From positions 1,364,001 through 1,428,000 of the forward strand of contig NW_026688628.1 of assembly GCF_030445035.2 (NCBI RefSeq): a DNA stretch of 64,000 nucleotides, written 5' to 3'. Positions 35,340 to 46,904 of this stretch are shown here, piece after piece. Source of the DNA: Dasypus novemcinctus (lineage: Eukaryota; Chordata; Mammalia; Cingulata; Dasypodidae). The notes beneath the pieces are model-generated. The model ran no database searches, was not told the DNA's origin, and worked only from the letters and a program-made list of their open reading frames with translations. Each line of letters opens with the position of its first letter. Positions within the stretch are counted from its first letter, which is position 1. The position numbers and the translations under genes were made by a program.

Positions 35340-36110
35340 AGAACAGTTTTAGAGTTGCAGAAATCCTGTAAGGATGTTATAGATAGTTTCCAAGAACCTC
35401 TTACCCCCTTTCCCCTGTTCATAACATCTGCCATCCAAAATAACACCTTATATTTATTTGTCATAACTTCTTAGTCACTTTGTGATTGTGGCAGCTTCTC
35501 AGACTCTTCTTGGTTTTGATAACCTGGATACTTTCGAGGAGTGTAGGTAAGGAGTGTATTGTAAAGTTTCCCTCAGTTTGAATTTTCTGATGTTCTTCTC
35601 ATGATTAGACTGAGTTTATGGGTTTTTGAAAGAATACACCAGAAATAGAGTATCATTTTCATCACATCATAACCAGGGTGCACCTTATCAATATGACTTA
35701 TCATTGTTGATATTGGCTTCTTTCAGCAGTGTTTTATGGTTCCCCAGTATAAAGTTCCTCATTTCTCTAACCTTTCTTATATCAACTTTGGGAAGAAGTC
35801 ACTAAGTGAAACCCATATTTCAAGAGTGGGATTTTTCTCCATGGCCTTGAAAAAGAAATATCTACATAAATTATTGATTTTTTTCCTGCAAAAGAGATTT
35901 GTCTCTTCTTATTTATTTAATCAATTATTTATTCATATCAGAAAGGACTCATGAAATTTATATGATACTTTTAGTTGTGATACAATACTACTTTTCTTGT
36001 TTAATTTGTTCCACTTTTGGCCATGGGGGAGAAATGTCAGCTGTACTCTTTATCTGTACTATAACCCCATCATTGAGAGTATTATTTTAGCACATATTTA
36101 CTCTATGGTA
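35340..36110 (-). mobile_element. Ancient mammalian L1-type 3' region
   Basis: Phrases such as gcagcttctcagactcttct, ctcatgattagactgagttt and cctgcaaaagagatttgtct recall an old placental L1 3' end family on the minus strand. Identification is from memory of the family's text, without alignment. Confidence 0.5.
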
Positions 36111-36764
36111 CTATAAATTGTGCCAGTCATTTCTTGCATGTTTCTCTCCTAGAGTCAGCAATTTCTCCAAGAAGACACTTATTGGATAATAATGATAAAT
36201 TCCATGTTCTGAGTTCCATGGTACTGTGCCTCCTAAGGCCTCTCTGAAGAGAGTGTGAGGAGACATATGTGTGTATATACACATTTATAAATATGTCTAC
36301 ATGCAACACTCTATCTCTATTTACCTATACTTGAGTTCATAATTCTAAACTATTAATATATAGAACATTCTAGCCTCCTCCCTTGCTTATCTGTAATCAC
36401 CTATTTCACAGTGTGAAAAATATTCCCTCATCTGTCAACTATCTATGAAACTTGATTCCAGGGCAAATGCATAGAAGTATTAGAATTGTTAATCCATACA
36501 TGGTGGATTGGTACATTGTTAATTAGAGTACTGTACTTTCATAGTTTCTTTTGGCTTTATTTTACAGAGTCCATTCATATCCAATATTACTTCTTTTTTT
36601 AAAGTTTAAAACATATCATTGAAAATGTCTTTAAAGATAATTAATTATGAAAATAAGACATATTTATAGGGAATGAGTAGATTTTTTTCCAAAATGTTAC
36701 ACTGAACAATATAAGAAGTTCCCTTACACCCCACTCCTGACCCCCAACTGCATCATTTTTTATT
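36111..36764. other. No recognised feature
   Basis: AT-rich spacer of about 650 bp. A short stretch at 36687-36750 (aaaatgttacactgaac... cacttcctgac-like) may be a tiny L1 terminus fragment ahead of the next one, but it is too short to call. Confidence 0.35.
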
Positions 36765-37155
36765 GTATTTTTTGATGATACATAGATCACAAATAAATTA
36801 CATTAAAAAAATAAGAGGTTCCCATAAACCCCCTACCCCACTCCTCCCACATCAACAACCTCATTCATCATTGTGGGACATTCATTGCATTTGGTGTGTA
36901 CATTTTGGAGCAATGCTGCATCACATGGATGATAGTTTACATTTTAGTTTACACTCTCTACCAGTCAATTCACTAGGTTATGGCAGGACAAATAATGTCC
37001 AGCATCTGTCCTTGCAATATCATTTAGGACAACTCCAAGTCCCAAAATTGTCCCCACATCACCTCTTTTCTTCCCTCTCCCTGCCCTCAGCAACTACTGT
37101 GGCCACTTACTCCACATCAGTGCTCATTTTCTTCCATTGCCAGTCACAACAATGT
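36765..37155 (-). mobile_element. L1 3' end, minus strand
   Basis: Begins in T-rich sequence and acattaaaaaaataagaggt, then about 390 bp of the usual L1 terminal UTR. Truncated inside the UTR. Confidence 0.85.
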
Positions 37156-37224
37156 GTGCGTAAGTGGCTCTCTGAATCTTGAAGTTTCAGAATCAGCAAG
37201 ACCAACTCTTCCTTCATCATCTCT

Positions 37225-38440
37225 GAACACTCTATCCTTTAAAACTTTTTATATTTTGTGGAAGTATATCATTCATACATTAACATGCACACTAAAGATT
37301 GTGATCTTACAAAATAAACGTACATAACATCACACAGGGCCTCACACATCACCCTTTCACCAACTCTTTGCATTGTGAAACATTTGTGACAAACTGGGCA
37401 AGAACATCATCACAGTATTACTACCAACTATAGTTCCTATCTTACCTTTGGTGTATTTTTTCCTCAACCCATACTATTTTTTAAAATATATTTTTGTTAC
37501 AAATATTGTGAACTTGCAAAACAATCATAAAGATGTGTAAATTTCCCATACAATTCCACACTCTGGTGGAACATTTGTTACAGATTATGAGACAATATCA
37601 CCAGACTATTACCACCAATCATGGTCCATAGCATACATTTGGCACACTTTTTCCATACACCTCCATTATCAACACAGTACAGCTTGGCATTTATGCAAGA
37701 ATATTATAGTATTGCTGTTAACAGTCTATAGGTCACACCAATTGCAGTTTTCCATGTATATACAATCGTGATATAAGTCTGCTCTAACTCACAGAAGAAC
37801 TTGCTTGCATTTGTACACTTAACCACAATTCTCAACCACCTCTGGGTTGACTGTGGATTTCAGTCCCTTGGTTATTTTTTTTTTATATAAGATTTATTTC
37901 TTTATTTCTCTCCTCCTACCCTGTCCCAGTTGTCTGTTCTGTTTCTATTCACTGTGTGTTCTTCTTTGTCTGCTTCTGTTGTTGTCAGTGGCATGGGAAT
38001 CTGTGTTTCTTTTAGTTGCATCATCTTGCTGTGTCACCTCTCTGTGTGTTGCCACACCATTCTTGTGCAGGCTGAACTTTATTTCGTACTGAATGGCTCT
38101 CCTTATGGGGCTCACTCCTTGTGTGTGGAGCTCTCCTATGTGGAGACACCCCTACATGGCTGGGCACTCCTTGTGTGCATCAGCACTGCATGTGGGCCAG
38201 CTTCACACGGGTCAAGGAGGCCTGAGGTTTGAACCATGGACCTCCCATGTTGTAGATGGTTGCCCTATCTACTGGGCCAAGTCTGCTTCCTCCTCAGTTA
38301 TTCTTTAGCTTTCTTTCTATTGACATTACTTCCCTAGACTAACTTTTTCAGCCACAATCCCATTTATAATCCAGTTACTATCCACTATAATGTGTTATTA
38401 TCAACTCTATTGATCTTCACACTTTTAAGTCTAGTTAATT
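37225..38440 (-). mobile_element. Different, older L1-type 3' UTR, split by a SINE
   Basis: Contains repeated LINE 3'-end phrases (ttacaaaataaacgtacat, ggaacatttgttacagatta, accaatcatggtccatagca). It is unlike the main L1 3' UTR of this window. The sequence resumes after the SINE at about 38297. Assignment to an L1 family is tentative. Confidence 0.45.
37870..38296 (-). mobile_element. Armadillo tRNA-derived SINE (DAS-like), full length
   Basis: The reverse complement of the SINE at 31521-31938. The T-rich tail is at the left, the tRNA-like head (ctactgggccaagtctgctt on the plus strand) at the right edge. A short gttatt repeat flanks it. Confidence 0.93.
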
Positions 38441-38442
38441 AA

Positions 38443-39340
38443 AACTTCTGGAGTAGCATTGGAGACCAGGTGAACCGGGCTGTTTCAGGTGTTTGCAGGG
38501 CAGAAGGTGTCTGTACATCAATTTGGTGGAACGATGACAGAGGAGATTCTTGTAAGAGGTAGAATTTTGGGTATCTTTTACAGAGGTTGGGGTTGTGCGT
38601 GGGACCCTTCCACCTGGGGCTGGTGGCCTGACAGCAACAATTCCTGAAAGCTTTGCTGTGCTGAGGAGTTCCCAAGCCCTGAGAGGGCTGTTTGAGGGGC
38701 TTGCAGGGTGGGAGGTGTCTGGAAGTCGATTTGGTGAGACAGTGACAGAGGAGATTCTTGCGAGAGGTGGAATTTTGGGTTTCTGACTTGGAGGTCAGAG
38801 GTTCTAGGTGAAGCCCCTCCTCCTAGGGCTGGTGGCCTGGTGGCAGTGATTCCTGGATGCTTTGCTGTACTGGGGAGTTCCCAAGCCCTGAGTGGGCTGT
38901 TTTGGGGGCTTGCAGGGTGGTAGGTGTCTGGAAGTCGATTTGGTGAGATAGTGATGGAGGAGATTCTTTCGAGAGGTGGAATTTTGGGATTCTGACTCAG
39001 AAGTCAGAGGTTCTGGGTGAAGCCCATCCCCTTAGGGCTGACGGCTGGGCCACAGTGATCCCTGGGATCTTTGTTGTGTGAGGAGCTCTCAAAACCTGAG
39101 TGGGCTGTTTTGGGGGCTTATAGGGCAGGAGGTGTCTGGATGTCAATTTGGTGAGACAGGGATAGAAGAGATTCTTATAAGAGGTGGAATTTTTGTTTTA
39201 TGACATGGAGGCCAGAAGCCCTAGGAGGAACCCTTCCACCTAGGGCTGGCAGCCCATCCACAGCAGTCCCTGAACTCAATGTAGTGCAGCGGTGCCCCAG
39301 CAGGCTGTTTCAGGGGATTGCAGGGCAGGAAGTGTCTGGG
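38443..39340 (+). repeat. Tandem ~207 bp promoter monomers of L1-B
   Basis: The landmark g(c/t)aggg..gg.ggtgtctg recurs at about 38495, 38703, 38912, 39119 and 39320, giving spacings of 208, 209, 207 and 201 bp. Each unit also carries gattctt..gagaggtggaatttt. The same motif order occurs in the 5' UTR of L1-C (58153 onward). Mouse and rat L1 carry comparable monomers with promoter activity. Promoter function here is inferred from position only. Confidence 0.88.
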
Positions 39341-39570
39341 ATGCCTATAATACTTATATTTGTGCATTTTGCATTGTCATTCAGGTCCTTAAGTCCTAGC
39401 TGGATATTTTCTATCTTTTTATCGATCAATTCTACTATCTGTTTGATTTCATATTTACTGTCTTCCATGTCAGTAATTCTCTCCTCTGCCTCTTCTAATC
39501 TGCTGCTATTTGCTGAGAGTGTATTTCTGATTTCTTGAAATGTGGTGTTCATTCCCATCATATCTGTTAT
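39341..39570 (-). pseudogene. Inverted 5' piece of L1-B ORF1
   Basis: On the minus strand this encodes the ORF1 coiled-coil segment, with MMGMNTTFQEIRNTL, EEAEERITDMED and EIKQIVELIDKKIENIQ, ending at IGIP. In L1-C the same segment lies in the forward direction (60339-60560). The piece is bounded by a perfect 16 bp inverted repeat, tctgggatgcctataa (39335-39350) and ttataggcatcccaga (39567-39582). The first ~60 ORF1 codons and the proximal 5' UTR are missing. Confidence 0.9.
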
Positions 39571-40179
39571 AGGCATCCCAGAAGGAGAAGAGAAGGGAAA
39601 GGGGACAGAAGGAGTCTTGGAGGAAATAAAGACTGAAAACTTCCCAAATCTACTAAGAGAGATGGATGTACATGTCCAGGAAGCACAATGCACCCCAAAA
39701 CCATAAATCCCAACAGGTCCACCCCAAGACATATACTTGCCAAATTATCCAATGCTCAAGACAAAGAGAAAATTCTAAAAGCAGCAAGAGAAAAGAAAAC
39801 CATCACATATAAGGGAGGCTCCATAAGATTAAGGGCTGATTTCTCAGCTGAAACCATGGCGGCAAGAGGGCAGTGGTATGCTGTAGTCAAAGTACTAAAA
39901 GAAAAAAATTTCCAACCAAGAATACTCTACCCAGCTAAACTAGCATTCAAAAATGATGGAGAGTTCAAAATATTCACAGATAAACAGAAATTGAAAGAGT
40001 ATGCCAACAATAACCCTGCCCTTCAAGAAATACTAAAGGGAGTTCTGCAGGAAGAAAGGAAAAAACAAGGCAGGCAGAATTGGAGGAGAGTGCAAAAGCA
40101 ACAAAAAGACAAAAAGAGAGGGGAAACAAACAAACAAAATATGACAAACACAATTCTAAACAAAATATGGCTAACATAA
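39571..40179 (+). pseudogene. L1-B ORF1, C-terminal two thirds
   Basis: Resumes exactly where the inverted piece left off. The frame at 39688-40179 holds the RRM and C-terminal domain ([61 protein letters not shown]). The usual ORF1 stop is lost, and the frame reads on to 40179, overlapping the ORF2 start. Confidence 0.88.
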
Positions 40180-43100
40180 ATAATTCCTTGAAAGTAATAA
40201 CACTGAATGTCAATGGATTAAACACACCTATCAAAAGATTCAGCCTGGGACATTGGATAAGGAAATATGACCCAATTACATGTTGTCTAGAAGAAACACA
40301 TATTAGACAGATGGATTCTTGGAGGTTGAAAGTGAATGGTTGGAAAACAATCTTACAAGCAAACAACAACCAAAAAAGGCAGGAGTAACTATATTAATAT
40401 CAGACAAAATAGACTTTAAATGCAAAACAATTGTGAGAGATAAAGAAGGATACTACATATTAGTGAAAGGGACAACCTCTCAAGACGAATGAACAATCAT
40501 AAACATTTATGCTCCTAACAAGGGTGACTCCAAATATGTGAGGCAAATACTGGAAAAACTAAGTGAAAGAATAGATGTCTCTACAATTATAGTGGGAGAT
40601 TTTAATACACCACTGTCAAATTTAGACAGAACATCTCAAAAGAGAATCATTAAAGAAACAAAAACTTTGAACAGTATATTAGAGGAGCTGGATCTAATAG
40701 ATATATACAGATGATTACACCCAAATACAGCAGAATATACATTTTTCTCAAGTGCACATGGCTCATTCTCCAAGATAGACTATATTCTAGGCCACAAAGA
40801 AAGGCTTAATGAATTCAGAAAGATCAAAATCATACAAAATAGTATCTCTGACCACAGTGGAGTGAAGCTGGAAATCAGATATCACACCCAGATATGGAAA
40901 TTAAACAGCACACTCATAGAAAAACAGTGGGTCAAAGAGGAAATCTCAAAAGAAATTAATAACTACCTTGAAACTAATGAAAATGATAACACAGCATACC
41001 AAAACTTATGGGATGCAGCAAAAGCAGTACTGAGAGGGAAATTAATAACCATAAATTTATACATCAAAAAAGAAGAGCAAAAATTGAAGAACTAACTGCA
41101 CATTTGGAGGAATTAGTAAAAAAACAACAAAGTAACCCCATAGGAAGGAGAAAGAAAGAACAAAGATAAGAGCAGAACTAAATGAAATAGAAAATAAGAA
41201 GGCATTTGAAAAGATAAAACCAAGAGCTGGTTCTTTGAGAAGATCAATAAAATTGACAAACCCTTAGCAAGACTAACAAAGAAAAAAGAGAGAAGATGCA
41301 AATACACAAAATAAGAAATGAGAAAGGAGATATCACCATGGACCCCACAGAAATAAATACAATCATAAGAGGAAACTTGGAAAAACTATATTCCAACAAA
41401 AATGACAATTCAGAGGAAATGGACAAATTCCAAGAAACACATAAGCATCCTGTATTGACGAAAGAAGAAATTGATGATCTCAAAAAACCAATCAGAAGTA
41501 AAAATATAGAATCAGTCATTAAAAACCTCCCAACTAAGAAGAGCCCAGGACCAGATGGCTTCACAGGCAAATTCTACAAAACACTTCACAAAGAACTAAC
41601 ACCAATCCTGCTGAAACTCTTCCAAAGAATCGAAACAGAAGGAACATTGCCTAACTCATTCTATGATGCCAAAATTACTCTAGTACCAAAGCCAAACAAA
41701 GACACCACAAGAAAGGAAAATTACAGACCAATTTCTCTAATGAACCTAGACATAAAAATCCTCAACAAAATACTTGCTAACCACATTCAACAACACATTA
41801 AATGAATTATACACCAAGACCAAGTGGTATTCACTCCGTGTATGCAAGGATGATTCAACATAAGAAAATCAATGTAATACACCATATAAACAGATTGAAG
41901 GAAAAGAATCACATGATTATATCTATAGATGCAGAAAAGCATTTGACAAAATACAGCACCCATTCTTGATAATAAAACTGCAAAAGATTGGAACACAAGG
42001 AAATTTTTTGAACACGATAAAGAGTATATATAAAAATCCAACAGCCAAAATCGTTTACAATGGTGCAATCCTAAAATCCTTCCCTCTAAGATCAGGAACA
42101 AGACAAGGATGCCCACTCTCACCCTTTCTATTTAACATTTACTTAGAAGCACTTGCTTGAGCACTGAGGCAAGAACCAGATATAAAAGGCATTCAAATTG
42201 GAAAGGAAGAAGTAAAAATTTCATTATTTGCAAATGACATGATCCTATACATAGAAAACCCTGACAGGTCTACAACAAAACTTCTAGAACTCATAAATGA
42301 GTTCAGTAAAGTTGCATGTTATAAAATCAATGTGCAAAAATCAGTAGCATTTCTGTACATCAATAATGAGCAAGATCAGGAGGAAATCAAGAAACAAATA
42401 CCATTCACAATAGTCAAAAAATCAAATACCTAGGAATAAATTTAAATAAAGACGTAAAAAACTTATACCCAGAGAACTACACAAGACTGTTCAAGGAAAT
42501 CAAAGAAGACTTAAATAAATGGAAGAATATTCCCTGTTCATGGATAGGTAGACTAAATATTATTACGATGTATATCTCACCAAATTGATCTACACATTCA
42601 ATGCAATCCCAATAAAAATCAACACAACATGCTTTAATGAAATAGAAAATCTAGCTATGAAATTGATTTGGAAAGGAAAGTGGCCCCGAATAGTCAAAGA
42701 CATGTTGAAAAAGAAAAAGAAATTGGAGGAATCACACTACCTGACTTCAAAACATACTACAAAGCTACAGTAGTGAAAGCAGTATGGTATTGGCACAGGG
42801 AGTGACACACAGACCAATGGAACTGAAATGAGAGTTCTGATATAGATCCTCATATATATAGTCATATAATATTCAATAAAGCCACCAAACCCTCTCAACT
42901 GGGAGAGAATGACCTATTCAACAAATGGTGCCTGGAGAACTGGATATCCATATGTAAGAAATGAAAGAGGATTAACATCTCACACCTCATACAAAGATCA
43001 ACTCAAGATGGATCAAACACCTAAATATAAGAGCCAAGACAATAAAGAGTTTGGAAAGCAGTGTATGGAAGCATATACAAGACCTTGTAATAGGAAATGG

Positions 43101-43914
43101 CTTCATGAACTTCACACCAAAAGCACGAACAGACAAAGAACAAATAGATAAACAGGGCTTTCTCAAAATTAAAGCCTTATGCACCTCAAAGGTCAGGAAA
43201 GTGAAAAAAGTTTAAACATTGGGAGAAAATATTTGGTAACTATATATCTAATAGGAGACTATATCCTGCATATATAAAGAACTCCTATATCTTGAAAATA
43301 AAAAGACAAACAACCCATTTTAGAAATGGGAAAAAAAATTTTTAAAAACACTTCTCTAAAGAATTTATACAAATAGCTAAATGGCACATGAATAAATGCT
43401 CAAAATCACTAGATACTTGGGAAATGCAAATCAAAATACAATGAGATACCATCTTACACCCATAAGACTGGAAGCTATCAAAAAATCAGAAGGCTACATG
43501 TGCTGGAGAGGATGTGGATGAATGGGAATGCAGAAGGACCCAGCCATTCTGGAGAACAGTTTGGTAGTTTCTCAAAAACTAGATACAGATTTACCAGACG
43601 AACCAAGAATTCCACTGCTGGGTATATACCCAGAAGATCTGAAAACAAGGACACAAACTGATATACACACACCAATGTTCATAGCAGTACTATCCACTGT
43701 TGACAAAAGTTGGAATAAACCCAAATGCCCATCAACAGATGAATGGATAAATAAAATGTGGTGTATATATATGGAATACTACTCAGCTATAAGAACAAAT
43801 ACACTACAAACACATGTGATAACATTGATGAATCTTGAGAACCTTATGTTGACTTGAGCAACCCAGGCATTGAAGGACAAATACTACATGACCTCTCTGA
43901 TAAGAAATAAGTAA
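40167..43914 (+). pseudogene. L1-B ORF2, degraded
   Basis: Starts with the ATG matching L1-C ORF2. Endonuclease motifs TLNVNGLN, the GDFNTP region near 40597 and the SDHSGVKL region near 40848 remain, but a stop near 40490 and frame changes break it. The largest RT piece, 41296-41805, has [20 protein letters not shown] and [12 protein letters not shown]. The catalytic motif near 42230 reads LFANDMILY, with Asp changed to Asn. The C-terminal piece is at 43522-43857. The TGA at about 41803 also occurs in L1-C. Confidence 0.92.
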
Positions 43915-46865
43915 ACCAAGCTGTCTCAGAGAGCTAGAGACTGGATGATATGCTTAAAGGAAGTTGGGGGGTAGAGGAAGGCTGCAAGCTGGCACCTACA
44001 TGAGTGAAATCTATGATAAGCTGGAGGTAAGTATTTATGGAAATGAGGGATAAAATGGGCACAAAGGGATACCTTGGGGTAGGACTTTGTGGGCATGAGG
44101 GGGCTAGAGATGAAAGGATGGATCAGGTGGCCCAGTTATTTGGGGGACAGTGGGCAGAACATTTGAACATAGGAGACTGTCAGGTATGTGGCTGAAAGTA
44201 TAAATTAGATAAAATTCTTTAGAAAATGTAGTATGGAAGGTTACCTGTTCAAGATGCTTAAGGGGGGAGGGGTTTCTGACACATGGAAAGCTTCTAGGGA
44301 AAGTGTGATGGTTCATTTTGTCATAATGGGTTATATCTTTGGGTGGAGAGCCATACAATGAGGGTGAAGGTATCCCCACATCCTGGGGAGAACTGATGTT
44401 CTCAAATAGAGGGAATTTTATCTCTTGAGAGAATTGGTGGCTCCCAATGAGTTAGGGCAGTCGAGTATGTCAAGCTTTCAACATTGTTGTAAGTATCTCT
44501 GAATATGGCCCTTCATGTAATGAAGATTGATTGTCACAATGGGCCCTGAGGTGATGGTGAAAAAGGTGTTGAATAGATGGAATCAATGTAACTGTGGGTC
44601 AGTGGAAGTATTCCACAAGATCATGCAATGATGGATATAGGACATGTTAAATTACACCAAAAATGTATAAAAGTCTACAAGCTAAAATATAAATGATAAT
44701 GTAAAACATAAGATAACTAAAAATTTATAAAATTGTATATTCTAAAATATAAACCATAATGGAAACTCAAATGGAATCATGTTTGAAAGTTATTGTTTCA
44801 ATATCTGTACATGAGCTGCAGCAAATAGAATATGAACATGTAAAAATCTCATTGTTTGTGAAGGGACAAAGGGTTTGATGTTGGACATGTGGGAATACCA
44901 TATATTTAATATGTGAATTATTGTGATCCAAAACTTATGTGAAGATAAACTTAATAAGTGGAAGAAAAGAAAGGATGTAGACATTGATGAAGAAATTGAA
45001 GAAACTGCCTTGCCACGGCATATACAGGGCAACACCTATAGCAGTGATGAAAGACAAAATGTCAAAAAAAAGCTTTTTCAGTTTTTCATTTTTTTGATAC
45101 TCCATATTATTTTTCCTTTATTTAATTTTTCTAAATTATTATGTATTCTATATCTAACCTTTTAAACCCATCATTATATTCCATTTTGCTATTTATGGAA
45201 TCTGGCAATATATTAGGCTTCTTTTAAAGAAGTTTTGGACTACAGAAGGGTTCAACTATGGCAGGGGAGGAACACTGGTGTGGTGTGTTATTGAAAGGGG
45301 GCACATGGTTGGGAGGGAGTTATCCAGGGTATGTACACAGGGTACATGAAAATGTTTGGATATTTTCATAGTGGTTTCAGTTAAAAATGACAAGTGAGGG
45401 AGTGCTGAGTTCCTATCCAGGGGAGCTCTATCACATCTCCAATGGAACAGCAACAATACCCCAAGTACAATGTCAAAGACCAATAAAGATGGATGGCCCA
45501 ACAATGAACACTTGATACTGATGGCTATGATTATGAGCCTATGAGCCTGAAATTTGAACTAGGTGTAAAGCTGCAGGGTGCCAGAGTTACCTCCTGAGGG
45601 CCTTCGTGTTGCTCAAATGTGGTCACTAAGCCAAACTTAGCATGTAAAAGCATTACCTTCCCCCCAGCATGGAACATGACTTCTGGGGATAAACCTCCCT
45701 GGTGCCGAGGGATTACTACAAGCACCATTTAATGATGTAACTAGAAAAAGACCTTGAATGAAAGGGTCAATGCAGACTGGCAGAATATCTCAGACTACAT
45801 GTAATTTCAAGTGTTAAAAACTGCTTTTTGTCTTTGGATAAAAGGGAGAAATGGAAAGAACAAATGAGTTTGCATGGCTATGAGTCTCCAAAAACAGTCG
45901 GGAGGTCATCAGAGGAGTAACGCTTATGCACACCTCAGCAGGGTCCAAAAGACAGTGAAAGTAGACAGAAACCCAGATACTGGTTCTCCTGAGGGCTGCA
46001 GAGACCCTATGTTCATGGCACATGACTCTGGAGTTCAGTGCCATGTCAGTTGGCCCTACATTGAGTTTGTGTTCCTGAGTGAGATAGGGTTGGACTCAGA
46101 TGTGATCTTTCTACACATGCCTCTTCTCTTACTTTTACTGGACCTGTGGTTGGCTTTGGGTTTTGTGTATACTCAGGAGACCTGAATCTCTGCACTGTCC
46201 ATGTGACAGTCAGGCCCAGAGCCTCAGCAGGCTTGCAACTCCTACCCTCTGGTTTATTGCTCTTATTCTGGCCAACTAACAGAGAGGTGAAGAAGGTCAA
46301 CCACCACACTAGGGAGCCAAGAGTGCCTACAACTGCAAGTAAGAGAATTGCATCCATCATCCATGTGGAATGTAAGCCCCCTCTTGATGTAGAGGTGGAC
46401 TGAACAGAAACATCCCAGGGTCCATAGGATGGAGGAATAGGATATAGATTAGAGTTGACTTACTGGTGTTCTACTGGGGAGCTATTGTGATTAGTAAGGG
46501 AAGAAATTTAGTAGCGATGTGAAGAAAGTGGTCCCGATAGCTACTGATGTTAGGGAGAGGGAAGAAAAGATATGATGTGAGTGCATTTTCAGGATTTGGA
46601 GTTGTCCTGGGTGATGCTGCAGGGACAGATGCTGGTCATTGTGTGTCCTGCCATGGTCCACTGGGTGGACTGGAGAAGAGTGTAGACTATTATGTAGACC
46701 CCTGTATATGTCATGCTGCAGTGCTCCAAAATGTATTCACCAGGTGCAGTGAATGTGCCACGATTATGGAAGAGGTTGTTGTTGTGGGAGTAGTGGGGTG
46801 AGGGTGGTGGGAGGTATATAGGACCTGTTATTTTTTTAATGTAACATTTAAAAGAAAATAAAGAA
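43915..46865 (+). other. L1-B 3' UTR, ~2.95 kb
   Basis: Collinear with the L1-A 3' UTR, without the nested copy. It ends in gacctgttatttttttaatg followed by an A-rich run. Open frames inside it (such as 46547-46801) are not preserved in the other copies and are not treated as genes. Confidence 0.85.
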
Positions 46866-46904
46866 AAAAAACTTTTATATTAAGCATCTATATTTCTTCT
46901 CAAA

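Larger units (their letters stand above)
38443..46870 (+). mobile_element. L1-B: LINE-1 with monomeric 5' UTR and internal inversion
   Basis: Plus-strand LINE-1 comprising tandem 5' monomers (38443-39340), an inverted piece of ORF1 (39341-39570), the rest of ORF1 (39571-40179), ORF2 (40167-43914) and a ~2.95 kb 3' UTR ending in A-rich sequence near 46865. The 5' end falls inside a monomer. Coding frames are broken, and the RT catalytic motif reads FAND in place of FADD, so it is inactive. Confidence 0.92.

Noticed and set aside
46547-46801. Cys-rich 84-codon frame (and similar ones at 3277-3537, 54245-54436)
   Set aside because: These look alike because they are copies of the same L1 3' UTR terminus, in opposite orientations relative to the window. 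Stops differ between copies and no frame is conserved over its length.
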